This document shows positions 1 to 8,875 of a DNA stretch of 64,000 bases, one piece after another. This DNA comes from Saccharomycopsis fibuligera x Saccharomycopsis cf. fibuligera (Eukaryota > Ascomycota > Saccharomycetes > Ascoideales > Saccharomycopsidaceae). Position numbers and translations under genes: made by a program. Under the pieces are notes generated by a model, which saw only the letters and a program-made list of their open reading frames with translations, had not been told where the DNA came from and did no database searches. The stretch spans positions 3,159,501 to 3,223,500 of the forward strand of contig CP012816.1 of the NCBI GenBank assembly GCA_001936135.1, in the 5' to 3' direction. The stretch's first letter is position 1; every line of letters starts with the position of its first letter.

Positions 1-1130
1 ATTTCCTCTTCATCTTTTTTCATATCCTCCGCTAAAAAACTAGGAACAGCATACTCTTTTTTACTTTTCTGTTTACTTTTTATCTCCTCCTTAGCTTTCA
101 ATGATTTTTTAGCATCATCAATACCAGATTTCTTTCCTAGCTTTGCTCTTTTCAAAGCTGCAAACACATCCTCTGCTGTTTGAGGCTGATCAGGACCTTC
201 TAAATCACTGATCTCATCACTGTCACCTGAAAAATCGGATAAATCACCCTCAACATCATTTTTGTCAGACTTACCATTTAGCTCTTCCATAATCTCTTTA
301 GCAGTTTTTGGTCTGTTTGCAGTGTCAACTTTTTTGGTAACCTTGACCTCTCTTTCGCTCTTATTCTTGTTTCCGCCGTTCAATTTGGCTTTTTTCAATG
401 CTTCAAAAACTTCTGCTGGTGTCTTTGGTTGATTTTCGCCTTCAAGATCGCTTATCTCATCACTATCTCCAGAAAAATCCAGGGATTCATTGCTATCATC
501 TGTACTATTCCCATCTTTAGTAGTGGCGCTTTGTTTGTTATTTTGCAAATTTTCCATGATTTCTTTAGCTGTCTTAGGTCTTTTAATATCACCTTTCTGC
601 ACATTTCTAACCTTTTTCTTGTGCTTCTGAGACTGTTTGGCTACGTCTAAGCCTAACTTCTTTCTTTTCAAGGCTTCGAAAACTTCAGCAGCTGTTTTTG
701 GTTGATCTGGACCATCTAAATCACTGAACTCGTCGCTATCCGAGTACCCTTCGTCGCTCTCAAAACTATCATCTTCATTCTCCTGACTTTCATCATAAAA
801 GTCCAGCTTCTTATATACGGGTCTTACCTGCTTGACAGTATTTAATGTCTCATCAAATGAAACAGACTTCTTGCTTGACTTAACGTTATTATTGGTTGAG
901 CCGTTAGCTGATTTCAATGCACTATGTCCCGATACAGTGGTTTTCTCATGTTTAAATGGATTTTGTTCAAATGGCTGCTGACCATTTTTACTGTGATTCT
1001 GCCTCTGCTTTTTTGCCAACCTTTTTTCTTTTCTAAATTCTTTTCTTGAGCCCTTTCTCTTTTTTGAGACGCCTTTAAACTCTCTACCTTCAAAACCTCC
1101 GTTGTCTGGTACTTTAGTTAGTCGAACCAT
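1..1130 (-). CDS. SGD1: Probable Sgd1-like nucleolar protein, N-terminal part (runs off the left edge)
   Basis: The frame is open from an ATG at 1130 to the window edge, giving about 376 residues without a stop. The N-terminus is very basic (SRKEFRKEKR), as in the Sgd1/NOM1 family. A long acidic, Ser-rich region follows. The visible C-terminal end reads DMKKDEEE, which resembles the block that precedes the MIF4G domain in Sgd1. Known Sgd1 proteins are essential nucleolar factors for 18S rRNA maturation, with MIF4G and MA3 domains; both would lie outside this window. Three copies of a DQPKTAxEVFxALKRxKLG unit and two of a RPKTAKEIMExL unit occur between about 136 and 740. The divergent promoter carries RRPE-like and PAC-like boxes, which supports a ribosome biogenesis role. 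The family assignment rests on the basic motif, the acidic block and the promoter, so it is moderate. Confidence 0.55.
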   Translation of the reverse strand, partial: MVRLTKVPDNGGFEGREFKGVSKKRKGSRKEFRKEKRLAKKQRQNHSKNGQQPFEQNPFKHEKTTVSGHSALKSANGSTNNNVKSSKKSVSFDETLNTVKQVRPVYKKLDFYDESQENEDDSFESDEGYSDSDEFSDLDGPDQPKTAAEVFEALKRKKLGLDVAKQSQKHKKKVRNVQKGDIKRPKTAKEIMENLQNNKQSATTKDGNSTDDSNESLDFSGDSDEISDLEGENQPKTPAEVFEALKKAKLNGGNKNKSEREVKVTKKVDTANRPKTAKEIMEELNGKSDKNDVEGDLSDFSGDSDEISDLEGPDQPQTAEDVFAALKRAKLGKKSGIDDAKKSLKAKEEIKSKQKSKKEYAVPSFLAEDMKKDEEE

Positions 1131-1768
1131 GCTTTTTATATTAGATTTTTACCTGGCAAGATCAAATAATAAAACATACCTTCTTTAGAATGTATCTCAT
1201 CTAATAGCACCCCGGGGAGCCTTATTCCATGCTTTTCACTCATAATAATGTATTTTTAGAGTATATGCGATACAGCTATCTTCTCAAAGAGGACCTACTC
1301 TTGCATCTCAAAAGCTGCAAATACATTAAATAGATAAAAAAAAAATTTTATTTATTGTCTCATCGGCATTTTGTCCCGTGACATACCCTCGGCATATTTT
1401 TAATTGCAGAGCACACCAATTCTCAAATTCTCTCACTATCTGTATATCAAGCCGATCCAATTTATACGTAAAAATATGATATGTTTGAAAGCCCATACAT
1501 AACTCAGAACAAAATTGTGATTTTGTAGGTTTCATAGCTTTTTGTTTTAGTGAAGCTGAATCTGTTGCTTTAAGACAAGGTCTGTGCTGATCATGTGATT
1601 GGGGACGGAAAAGCTATTGCGAGCGTGTGAGAGCCAGAATCATCAGCCTTGTGCAAAATGAAGTCAATTCGACGGAATATACGATCTCGAGCTTCAATGA
1701 GACCCAAGTTACTGGAAGAACTGCTGATTCAATCATTAAGCAGCTGACTGCGGAGCAGGTAGAATACA
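1131..1768. promoter_or_regulatory. Divergent promoter between the SGD1-like gene and RER2
   Basis: This 638-bp region separates two head-to-head genes. It holds an A/T tract of the RRPE type at 1336-1350 and a CTCATCG box (reverse of the PAC core CGATGAG) at 1359-1365, both about 200 bp upstream of the minus-strand ATG. A short plus-strand ORF from 1627 overlaps the RER2 start in another frame and has no family resemblance. Confidence 0.5.
1336..1365 (-). promoter_or_regulatory. RRPE-like A/T box plus PAC-like box
   Basis: An A10 run followed by TTTTA at 1336-1350 matches the RRPE core (AAAAATTTT). It is followed within 10 bp by CTCATCG at 1359-1365, the reverse complement of the PAC core. 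In yeasts these two boxes co-occur in ribosome biogenesis promoters. This is motif recognition by eye only. Confidence 0.45.
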
Positions 1769-2599
1769 ATGTCTTTAATTGTCTGGCTAACCACGGTTCC
1801 TGTCCTTCGACAGATCGTCGAGTTCTATAAGTACCTACTAGTCAAGGCCCTCAAAACAGGCCACCTACCGAATCACATAGCATTCATCATGGACGGGAAT
1901 AGAAGATACGCAAAGCAGCGCAATTTGCCCGTACAAGAAGGTCATAACGCTGGATCTGAAACACTTGCCTCAATTTTAGAATTGTGTTATAGACTCGATA
2001 TCAAGGCTGTTTCCATATACGCATTTTCTATTGAGAATTTTAAAAGATCAAAGTCAGAAATTAACTATCTCATGGATTTGGTACAGCAGAAGATTGCAAA
2101 GCTCATGGAAAATGGAGATTTGGTTGACAAATTTGGCATTCGGATCATATTCTCTGGAAACAAATCGTATTTACCTAAGGAAGTTTATGATAGCTTTAAG
2201 GAAGCCGAAAAAAGGACCGAAAACAATGACAATGTGATTTTGAACGTCTGTTTTCCTTACACATCTAGAGATGACATAACTAGCTCTATCAGACATATTG
2301 TACACTCTGTCAAGCATAATAACATTGATATAGGAGATATTAATGAAGGCCTTGTATCCAGTAATCTTGACACTAAATATTTGCCTCCGTTAGACTTCTT
2401 AATCCGGACAAGTGGTGTAAATCGATTAAGTGATTATTTACTCTGGGAGGTAACTGGTAAAGGTGCAGAAATTGAACTATTGGACATTTATTGGCCAGAG
2501 CTTAATCAGATCCTATTATCATGGTCTTTGTTCAAATGGTCGTTTCGCAAAACTTCTTTAAATGACTTTTTCAATCCAGATAAAATAAAATATGATTAA
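1769..2599 (+). CDS. RER2: cis-Prenyltransferase (dehydrodolichyl diphosphate synthase catalytic subunit)
   Basis: This protein should elongate farnesyl diphosphate with isopentenyl diphosphate to make the dolichol precursor used for N-glycosylation and GPI synthesis at the ER. It has 276 residues, close to the usual length. The N-terminal hydrophobic segment (residues 2-25) could anchor it to the ER. The substrate-binding block IMDGNRRYAK lies at about residues 40-49, with the catalytic Asp in MDGNRR. Other family blocks follow: SIYAFSIENFKR, NVCFPYTSRDD, and near the C-terminus LIRTSGVNRLSDYLLWE. Both RER2 and SRT1 exist in yeasts. The N-terminal stretch before MDGNRR resembles Srt1, whereas the length and the ELLDxYWPEL end resemble Rer2, so the exact paralogue is uncertain. 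A partner of the Nus1 type is expected elsewhere. Confidence 0.9.
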   Translation: MSLIVWLTTVPVLRQIVEFYKYLLVKALKTGHLPNHIAFIMDGNRRYAKQRNLPVQEGHNAGSETLASILELCYRLDIKAVSIYAFSIENFKRSKSEINYLMDLVQQKIAKLMENGDLVDKFGIRIIFSGNKSYLPKEVYDSFKEAEKRTENNDNVILNVCFPYTSRDDITSSIRHIVHSVKHNNIDIGDINEGLVSSNLDTKYLPPLDFLIRTSGVNRLSDYLLWEVTGKGAEIELLDIYWPELNQILLSWSLFKWSFRKTSLNDFFNPDKIKYD

Positions 2600-3072
2600 A
2601 ATTTTGTTTCTTCAATCACGGATCATAAACTCGCATCATAACCACGTTATTCTTTCGTTGTTTACAATACTAGATTTTGTTTTTCTTCCATCTATAATTG
2701 TCTTGTTTCATTTGTATATTTTACCATTTTCTTTTTAAATTACATCAGTTGTTTTTGTATCGTTGTCACTTTTTTTTTGTTCTGAATTCACAAACAGTTT
2801 GATTTCATGCAAGCGTGCAGGGCCGCCACAAAATGCGCGCTTTATCGACAGTTAAAGGTTGCATTACACAAACAACATCTACACACTCTTTCATTTTTTA
2901 TATAAACATCATGGACAGTCAAACAACTTTTTTAACATTTGTACTCGTTTGCTTACATTTTTCTTCTCTTTCTCTTTTGCTTATCACCTTTCTTGCTTAC
3001 TTATAACATCATTATATATCTTTCAATAATAATACTGTTAGAGTCAGGTTTACAGAGTTTCTACTAGTGATC
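2600..3072. other. Intergenic region upstream of the SOD gene
   Basis: This 473-bp T-rich stretch lies between two plus-strand genes. TATA-like sequences are present at about 2898-2905 (TTATATAAAC) and 3010-3017 (ATTATATATC). A 63-codon ORF at 2815-3006 has no recognisable features, and I see no other gene. Confidence 0.5.
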
Positions 3073-4083
3073 ATGGTTAACTTCAAAAGCACAACATACT
3101 TCTCCATATTGGCTTCTTTGGCCTTCAAAGCTTACGCTGATCAAGCACCCGAAGTTAACGATAACCCTACTGATGTTGTGGCTGTTGCAGATTTCCCTCA
3201 AGGTGGTAAACATACTGAGATCCTTGGAACCATGAAATTCTTTTCAACTAACGGGACAGTTAAAGTTCATTGGGATGTTACAAAGCTTCCAAAGAGAAAG
3301 GGTCCATTCTACTATCATATTCATGAGAATCCTGTTGGCAAAAAAGGTAATTGTGAAGCTGCTGGTACCCACTTCAATCCTTATAATGCACCTGCTGACT
3401 GCGACTCTTTTGAAGATGACAGTTACTGTCAAGTTGGTGACTTAAGCGGAAAACATGGTTGGATTGATACAACCTGTTTTGAATCCTCCTATTACGACCC
3501 ATACCTTTCTTTAAAAGAGGACGACACTTCCTATATTGTCGGTAAATCTGTCGTTCTTCATTATCCAAATTTGAAGAAGATTGCTTGTGCTGACATTAGA
3601 ATATCAGATGAAACGGTCGATCATGCTGACAAGGAGTCAAAAAGAAACCTAAAGCATAACAAAGACTTGGTTGAGGCATCTATTCCAAATTATGAGCCAC
3701 AAGATGAACAAGAAGCTCAAGTAATTGAACAGGGCCATCAAGAATGGTTGCAAAAGCATGCAAATACTGCATCTACTGTTGATACAAATGAAGCTGATCA
3801 ATCTGACGAATCCGCCACTCAGGAAAAAAGTTTTGCTGAAGATGCTGAGGGAGACGAATCAAGTTCCGTTGCTGCTGATGAAGCAAAAGAAATCTCTCAA
3901 GTTACTTTGAGAGACGTTGTTTCTGAAGGCTATGAAGAAGTTCAGCCTGAAAATTCAGCAAACAAAAGCGAGTATGAGACCGCCGTTGCCACCACTATAT
4001 GTGAAAATGGTGGAAATAACGTTATAGTGGGTTTCAGTTTCTTAGTTAGTGGGTTAGCTGGTTTTCTTGGTGTTTTGTTGTGA
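3073..4083 (+). CDS. Secreted, GPI-anchored Cu-only superoxide dismutase (SOD4/5/6 family)
   Basis: The product is expected to dismutate superoxide at the cell surface. I start it at the ATG at 3073; the two codons before it begin with GTG. It has 336 residues. Residues 1-22 form a signal peptide ending near AYA. The SOD domain contains HIHENPV (two His ligands), GTHFNPY (His), the paired cysteines around NCEAAG, CQVGDLSGKHG, and VVLHYPNLKKIACA (the last His). Candida Cu-only SODs lack the zinc site and electrostatic loop of cytosolic SOD1, and the sequence around CQVGDLSGK is very close to Candida Sod5. An acidic Ser/Glu-rich stalk covers about residues 195-305. The hydrophobic C-terminus after NGGNN fits a GPI-attachment signal. 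The SOD4, SOD5 and SOD6 paralogues cannot be told apart here. Confidence 0.88.
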   Translation: MVNFKSTTYFSILASLAFKAYADQAPEVNDNPTDVVAVADFPQGGKHTEILGTMKFFSTNGTVKVHWDVTKLPKRKGPFYYHIHENPVGKKGNCEAAGTHFNPYNAPADCDSFEDDSYCQVGDLSGKHGWIDTTCFESSYYDPYLSLKEDDTSYIVGKSVVLHYPNLKKIACADIRISDETVDHADKESKRNLKHNKDLVEASIPNYEPQDEQEAQVIEQGHQEWLQKHANTASTVDTNEADQSDESATQEKSFAEDAEGDESSSVAADEAKEISQVTLRDVVSEGYEEVQPENSANKSEYETAVATTICENGGNNVIVGFSFLVSGLAGFLGVLL

Positions 4084-4291
4084 GTAACAAAACCACAACG
4101 AAGTTTTGACAGAATTAGCGCATTTTTTGGTTTACAAAATTTGATGATTTTTATAGTTTAACAAATAAATGAGTCTTCTATAAATTTAAATATTACGTAA
4201 GTACAACCATTTCGAGTAGGACTTTGTCTTCAAGATCATTTCGAGGTCTTTCTTCATTCTTGTGTTAGAATAAAGCTATGTATGCATAAAT

Positions 4292-5779
4292 TTAACTTTT
4301 TAATTGCATTTTTTGTGATATCAAGCCTATAAGCTCAGTTTTATGGTTATTTCTAATATCGTGGCCTTGTTTCTTAGTCAGCACATCAGCTAAAATTGAA
4401 GCAAAGAAAGATTTGTCCTGATCAGTAATCTGTTTGGTATATCTGTATGCTGACCTGTAGTTCAACTGTGAGATAAAATGCTTGACAACAAGCTTTATAG
4501 TTCCGTTATCCAATCTAGCTTTTCTGCTTTCCAATCTAAATAATATATCAACCAAATAAGCCGATCTTTCTCTTGAAGTATAATTAGCCCTTCTGCGATT
4601 CAAAATACTCACAGTTTGCGCAACAATTTTTGCAGCAGCTTGCTGGTATACTTGATCTCTTATTGGCTTTTCCTGGTCCACGAAATTGAGTAATAGTTGA
4701 ATCTCAGTAATGTATTTTAAGTCTGATAATAAATGATTCACCAAATCTCCAGAGAGGTACTGCTTAAAAACATTTTTCAATCCATTAGTATAAACAAAGG
4801 AGTACTCACTTGACTGAGAATACACACTAGAAATGTAACTCAAAAAATTCTCATCGCAAGGTAGAAATTTTTTGGACAACAAGACAAAAAGAATTTGCTT
4901 TGCTCTTGGCAAATTTTGCACTTTCACATAAAAGCCAAAAAGCTGATTTAACACTATTTCATTAAAATATATCTCTGAGCTTTGTGCCGCGAGCAAAGAT
5001 ATCTGATTAATTAGCAATTCAAGGTGCCTTTCTATATGCGCCTTTTCCGTTTTTGATAAAGTGTTATAACTATCCAGAATTCTATTCACTAGTGCGCTAA
5101 CAAAAAGATCTGAATAGTAATTAGACACAGCTCGACCATCCTGCACTTCTTTGAGAAAAATGTTTTTTACGAGTTCTGTTAATATGCCAATATTTCTTGC
5201 TGGGATGTTTTGAATAGAAAATAGCATGAGATTTTCAAAATCATTGCTAGAGAGACTGACTTGAAAGTCTTGCTTAAAAAGATGTTCCATGGATTCAATA
5301 GTGATGCTATCACTATTCGCAAATAAACTATCAAGTTTTATCTGTTTTGGGCTCTCAATACTGATAGCTTTTATATCAAATAGTTTCTCGTCGTTGGTCA
5401 ATTTTCTGTAGGTGTCACAATCTTTAAAATATCCAACTTCATTCATCTCGCTGATCCATTGTATGATGTCCGCATTTTTCTTTGGGGTGGTCAAAAACTT
5501 CATAGAGTACGGTAAACTACCGTCACTAGTTTTCTCATCTTTCCCCGTAGGCATCTTCACAGGAATTCTCAAGCCATCCAATAGCTGTTTGTTAGACGAT
5601 AATGCAATGGTGGCCATATCCACATCACTGATCTGGAAGAACGGGTGCAATATTTCACTGGATTTGGGAATAAGCTTTTTCTGGTTGAAAAGGGCACTAG
5701 GCGCTGTCTTGTAAACAAGCGGCACCTTAGATCTGGTTAAGTTCTTGAGCAGATTAAACAACAACTGCTCCTCCGGCAT
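4292..5779 (-). CDS. Helical protein of unknown function, possibly mitochondrial
   Basis: The ORF has 495 residues from an ATG at 5779, and I do not recognise the family. It is rich in Leu, Ile, Lys and Ser with no membrane span. From about residue 170 to the end it looks like consecutive amphipathic helices (for example FYVKVQNLPRAKQILFVLLS and RSAYLVDILFRLESRKARLD), as in PPR-like or TPR-like repeat proteins. The N-terminus (NLLKNLTRSKVPLVYKT) is basic and free of acidic residues for about 25 positions after the first few, which is compatible with mitochondrial import. Fungal mitochondrial expression factors of this kind diverge fast, so the idea is inference only. It is divergent with DHR2 across a 220-bp promoter. 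Confidence 0.6.
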   Translation of the reverse strand: MPEEQLLFNLLKNLTRSKVPLVYKTAPSALFNQKKLIPKSSEILHPFFQISDVDMATIALSSNKQLLDGLRIPVKMPTGKDEKTSDGSLPYSMKFLTTPKKNADIIQWISEMNEVGYFKDCDTYRKLTNDEKLFDIKAISIESPKQIKLDSLFANSDSITIESMEHLFKQDFQVSLSSNDFENLMLFSIQNIPARNIGILTELVKNIFLKEVQDGRAVSNYYSDLFVSALVNRILDSYNTLSKTEKAHIERHLELLINQISLLAAQSSEIYFNEIVLNQLFGFYVKVQNLPRAKQILFVLLSKKFLPCDENFLSYISSVYSQSSEYSFVYTNGLKNVFKQYLSGDLVNHLLSDLKYITEIQLLLNFVDQEKPIRDQVYQQAAAKIVAQTVSILNRRRANYTSRERSAYLVDILFRLESRKARLDNGTIKLVVKHFISQLNYRSAYRYTKQITDQDKSFFASILADVLTKKQGHDIRNNHKTELIGLISQKMQLKS

Positions 5780-5916
5780 TTTATCTTTGTATGTCCTCTG
5801 ACTTCACCTGTGAATGAGGATTTGATGTTGACAGGTACTCGATGTTCTAAAGTTTCTATTGGTGCAACTTGAAAAATATTTCGAAATTTGGGGAAATAAT
5901 GTGAAAACGATAAAAG

Positions 5917-5922
5917 CACGTG
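5917..5922. promoter_or_regulatory. CACGTG E-box in the divergent promoter
   Basis: A perfect CACGTG palindrome lies between the helical-protein gene (start 5779) and DHR2. Cbf1 and Tye7 type bHLH factors bind this core in yeasts. The site is seen directly; its use is inferred. Confidence 0.4.
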
Positions 5923-5953
5923 ATCAAAAATCTGCAATGAGCAGCAGTAATAG

Positions 5954-5969
5954 AAAAAAAAAATTTTTT
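5954..5969 (+). promoter_or_regulatory. RRPE-like A/T box upstream of DHR2
   Basis: An A10 run followed by T6 matches the RRPE core seen in ribosome biogenesis promoters. A near-PAC sequence GCAATGAG lies at 5934-5941. The box is only about 31 bp from the first ATG (6000) but about 97 bp from the second in-frame ATG (6066), which argues that the second may be the real start. Confidence 0.45.
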
Positions 5970-5999
5970 AGCGGACGTGTATATATACCAATCTAGCAG

Positions 6000-8534
6000 A
6001 TGGATAAGCAGCAGGCAAATTCTAGTCAAAAACAGCGTGATATAACGACAAGCATTGTAATAATAATGGCTGAAATACTTTTGAATAAAAATAGTCATAT
6101 TGATAGCACCGGGGAGCTGGTGTCGAAGAAGAAAAAAAGAAAGAGAAAGAATAAAAATAAAAGCCACAATAATGAAGGGAAAGATTACGGCAATAGCGTG
6201 CAGACAGAGACAGTGAATCAAATGAACCATCAACAGCAACAACAGCAGCAGAAAGATGCGGGCCAAAGTGAGGATTTGAAAGAGTCTTATAATGACGCAA
6301 GCACTCTCAAGAAACTGCCAGTACAACAACACCAACATCAACAGCAGAAGTTCAGCAAAAACGAAGATCATATCAGAAAGAGAGTCAAAACAGAGGTATT
6401 TAAACAGAGAAAACAGCCTAAAGTTGTTGAGTTCTTTAGCGATGATGAACAGGACTCTTTAAGACTTCCCAATCAAGATTTCCAATATAGATCATTGAAA
6501 GCCCATGCTAGAGACTTACTTAAGATTAGAGAAAGCCTTCCTGTTTACAAAAATAAAGACAAAATTCTCAATCATTTGCAGAAGAACAAAGTTACAGTGC
6601 TTATCGGTGAAACCGGGTCAGGTAAGTCTACCCAAATTCCTCAGTTTCTTATGCCCCAAAACAACAAATCTATTGCAGTAACCCAGCCCAGAAGGGTTGC
6701 AGCTATCAATTTGGCACGAAGAGTAGCAGAAGAATATGGCACCAAACTTGGTGACAAAGTGGGTTATTCGGTGAGATTTGATAATGTATCTCATAAAAAT
6801 ACCAAGTTAAAGTACTTGACAGATGGTATGTTATTGAGAGAAATGATGATGAATAGTGACTTATCACAATATTCCACTATCATTATCGATGAGGCACATG
6901 AAAGAACTGTTTTAACAGATATGTTGATGGGTTTTTTGAAAGAGTTGCTTATAAAGCGGAAGGATGATTCTGACTTCAAAGTTATCATTATGTCAGCTAC
7001 TTTGGATGCAGAAAAGTTTTCCAGATTTTTCTTTGATTGCGAAATTCTATATGTCGAAGGTAAGATGTATCCTGTTCAACGATTATATTTGGACAAAACT
7101 GCAGATGATATTATAGATACCACAATAAAGTCTATAGTTCAGATCAATCAATCAGAGGAAGAAGGCGATATTTTGACGTTTTTGCCCGGTCAAGAAGAAA
7201 TTGACAAAACTTGTTCTACTTTGGAAAAGTTTGCTTCTCTTCTACCAAAGGAAGCGCCAATGCTTGTTCCTTTACCAATCTATGCAGCTTTGCCTCCAGG
7301 TCAACAATTAAAAGTATTTGAGCCAGTGAAAAAAAATCAAAGAAAAGTCATTTTAGCAACCAACATTGCAGAAACATCCATCACGGTCCCTGGGGTCAGA
7401 TATGTAGTGGATACAGGTTTGAGAAAAGTTAAAGTATGGAGACATCAACTTGGCTTATCGACGTTACTTACCGTCCCTATTTCGCAAGCATCGGCAACCC
7501 AAAGAGCAGGTAGAGCTGGAAGAGAAAGAAGTGGAAAGGCCTTTAGATTATACACTGAAAGCGATTACTTCAAATTACCGAAACAAACAGAACCGGAAAT
7601 TATAAGAACTGATATTGCGCAACCAATTTTAATGCTCAAAAAGCTCAAAGTGGATGACATTGTCAACTGGCCGTGGATTGAGCATCCAGGTCAAGAATCT
7701 CTTTTTGCGGCTCTTAATCAGTTGTATTCTTTAAAAGCGCTCAATGATAACGGTAAAATTACCACTCTAGGGGAGCAAATGGCAGTATTGCCAGTTTCTC
7801 CGCAACTAAGTACAGTATTAATTAACGCGTTCAAGTCAAACTGCTTAACCGCGGTGATTGATATTATATCATGCTTAAATGTCCAAAATCTTATACTCAA
7901 CCCTCCATCCGAAAGAAGAGATGAAGTTAATGAGAAAAGAAGACAAATTTGCTCTTTAGGAAACAAGTATGGAGATTTGCTCATGTTTAAAGAGATATTA
8001 GATTATTTCATGGAAATTAATAGCGCTGGAGAGCGAAAACGTTGGTGTAAAGAGATGTTTTTTAATTTTAGAGGGTTCAAAAACGTATTGCAAATTAAAT
8101 ATCAAATTTCTCAGTACATGAAGTCTTTGTTCGGTAATAGTATACTCGCGGATGAAGAAAACAGCGAAAATGATAATTTATTTGACGAACATAGTGATAA
8201 CGATGAAGAATATCAAGCGACTATGCAGCACAAAAGAAACAACAAGCCGCTTGATATTGAAGCAATTTTGAAGAGTTTTCTCCAAGGTTACATTATGAAT
8301 AGTGCGCTTGGGTATCCTGACAGGTCCTATAGAACAGTATTTTCCGGCCACTTAATCTCGATTCATCCTTCATCTCTACTTTTCAGTAGGAAATGTGATG
8401 CTTTAATGTACACTGAGTTTGTTTACACCACCAAAGGGTATGCCAGAAATGTGAGTCTCATAGATCCTGAGTGGCTCAAGGACATTGCTCCGCACATTTT
8501 CGGAAATAGAGAAGCGGTGCAACCGTCTCAATAG
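6000..8534 (+). CDS. DHR2: DEAH-box RNA helicase, Dhr2 type (18S rRNA processing)
   Basis: This is a nucleolar ATP-dependent helicase of small-subunit ribosome biogenesis. The 844-residue ORF begins at 6000, but a second ATG at 6066 (MAEILLNKN) may be the true start. The N-terminal 130 residues are basic (SKKKKRKRKNKNK) and Gln-rich. The helicase core follows in order: Walker A GETGSGKS near residue 204, TQPRRVAA, DEAH near 297, SAT, NIAETSIT and QRAGRAGR (motif VI). The winged-helix, ratchet and OB-fold regions continue to the C-terminus. VKVWRHQLGLSTLLTVPISQ is characteristic of the Dhr2 group and separates it from Prp2, Prp16, Prp22 and Prp43. An acidic insertion (NSENDNLFDEHSDNDEE) sits before the C-terminal domain. 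The protein is longer than S. cerevisiae Dhr2, mainly at the N-terminus. Confidence 0.9.
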   Translation: MDKQQANSSQKQRDITTSIVIIMAEILLNKNSHIDSTGELVSKKKKRKRKNKNKSHNNEGKDYGNSVQTETVNQMNHQQQQQQQKDAGQSEDLKESYNDASTLKKLPVQQHQHQQQKFSKNEDHIRKRVKTEVFKQRKQPKVVEFFSDDEQDSLRLPNQDFQYRSLKAHARDLLKIRESLPVYKNKDKILNHLQKNKVTVLIGETGSGKSTQIPQFLMPQNNKSIAVTQPRRVAAINLARRVAEEYGTKLGDKVGYSVRFDNVSHKNTKLKYLTDGMLLREMMMNSDLSQYSTIIIDEAHERTVLTDMLMGFLKELLIKRKDDSDFKVIIMSATLDAEKFSRFFFDCEILYVEGKMYPVQRLYLDKTADDIIDTTIKSIVQINQSEEEGDILTFLPGQEEIDKTCSTLEKFASLLPKEAPMLVPLPIYAALPPGQQLKVFEPVKKNQRKVILATNIAETSITVPGVRYVVDTGLRKVKVWRHQLGLSTLLTVPISQASATQRAGRAGRERSGKAFRLYTESDYFKLPKQTEPEIIRTDIAQPILMLKKLKVDDIVNWPWIEHPGQESLFAALNQLYSLKALNDNGKITTLGEQMAVLPVSPQLSTVLINAFKSNCLTAVIDIISCLNVQNLILNPPSERRDEVNEKRRQICSLGNKYGDLLMFKEILDYFMEINSAGERKRWCKEMFFNFRGFKNVLQIKYQISQYMKSLFGNSILADEENSENDNLFDEHSDNDEEYQATMQHKRNNKPLDIEAILKSFLQGYIMNSALGYPDRSYRTVFSGHLISIHPSSLLFSRKCDALMYTEFVYTTKGYARNVSLIDPEWLKDIAPHIFGNREAVQPSQ

Positions 8535-8875
8535 TGTTTGTAAATTATATATCTTTATTATCATGGGGTAAAAACTTTTTTCATTTTAATGCCGTTATAT
8601 ATTATGATTATAATAGACTCTATTTTGTTGATTTTTTCTCGTTTTGTAGAATTTTCAATCAGTGCCAAACCTGTTAATGCATGCTGAGCAGGTCATTTGC
8701 AGAAAGCGGAAGAAACTCGAAAACAGCAAGATCGGAAGAAAAATTTTGAAAATTGAAAAAAAAAAATAGAATTGTCAACATTCGATGCATCAATTAAGTC
8801 TGTGCGAAAAAACTGTTAGCTAGCGGCCAGCCATTTCAACCAAAGGAACACTTCAATATAGCCTTGATAACAAAA
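8535..8875. other. Intergenic region between DHR2 and MSY1
   Basis: This AT-rich tandem spacer holds the DHR2 3' UTR and the MSY1 promoter. An A-rich tract (A10) lies near 8757-8766. No ORF or RNA gene is visible. Confidence 0.5.

Noticed and set aside
8864-8875. Upstream extension of MSY1 from a TTG
   Set aside because: The first ATG at 8876 gives a good mitochondrial presequence. Similar GTG or TTG extensions were dropped for the SOD gene, NYV1, the two-TM protein and SEI1.
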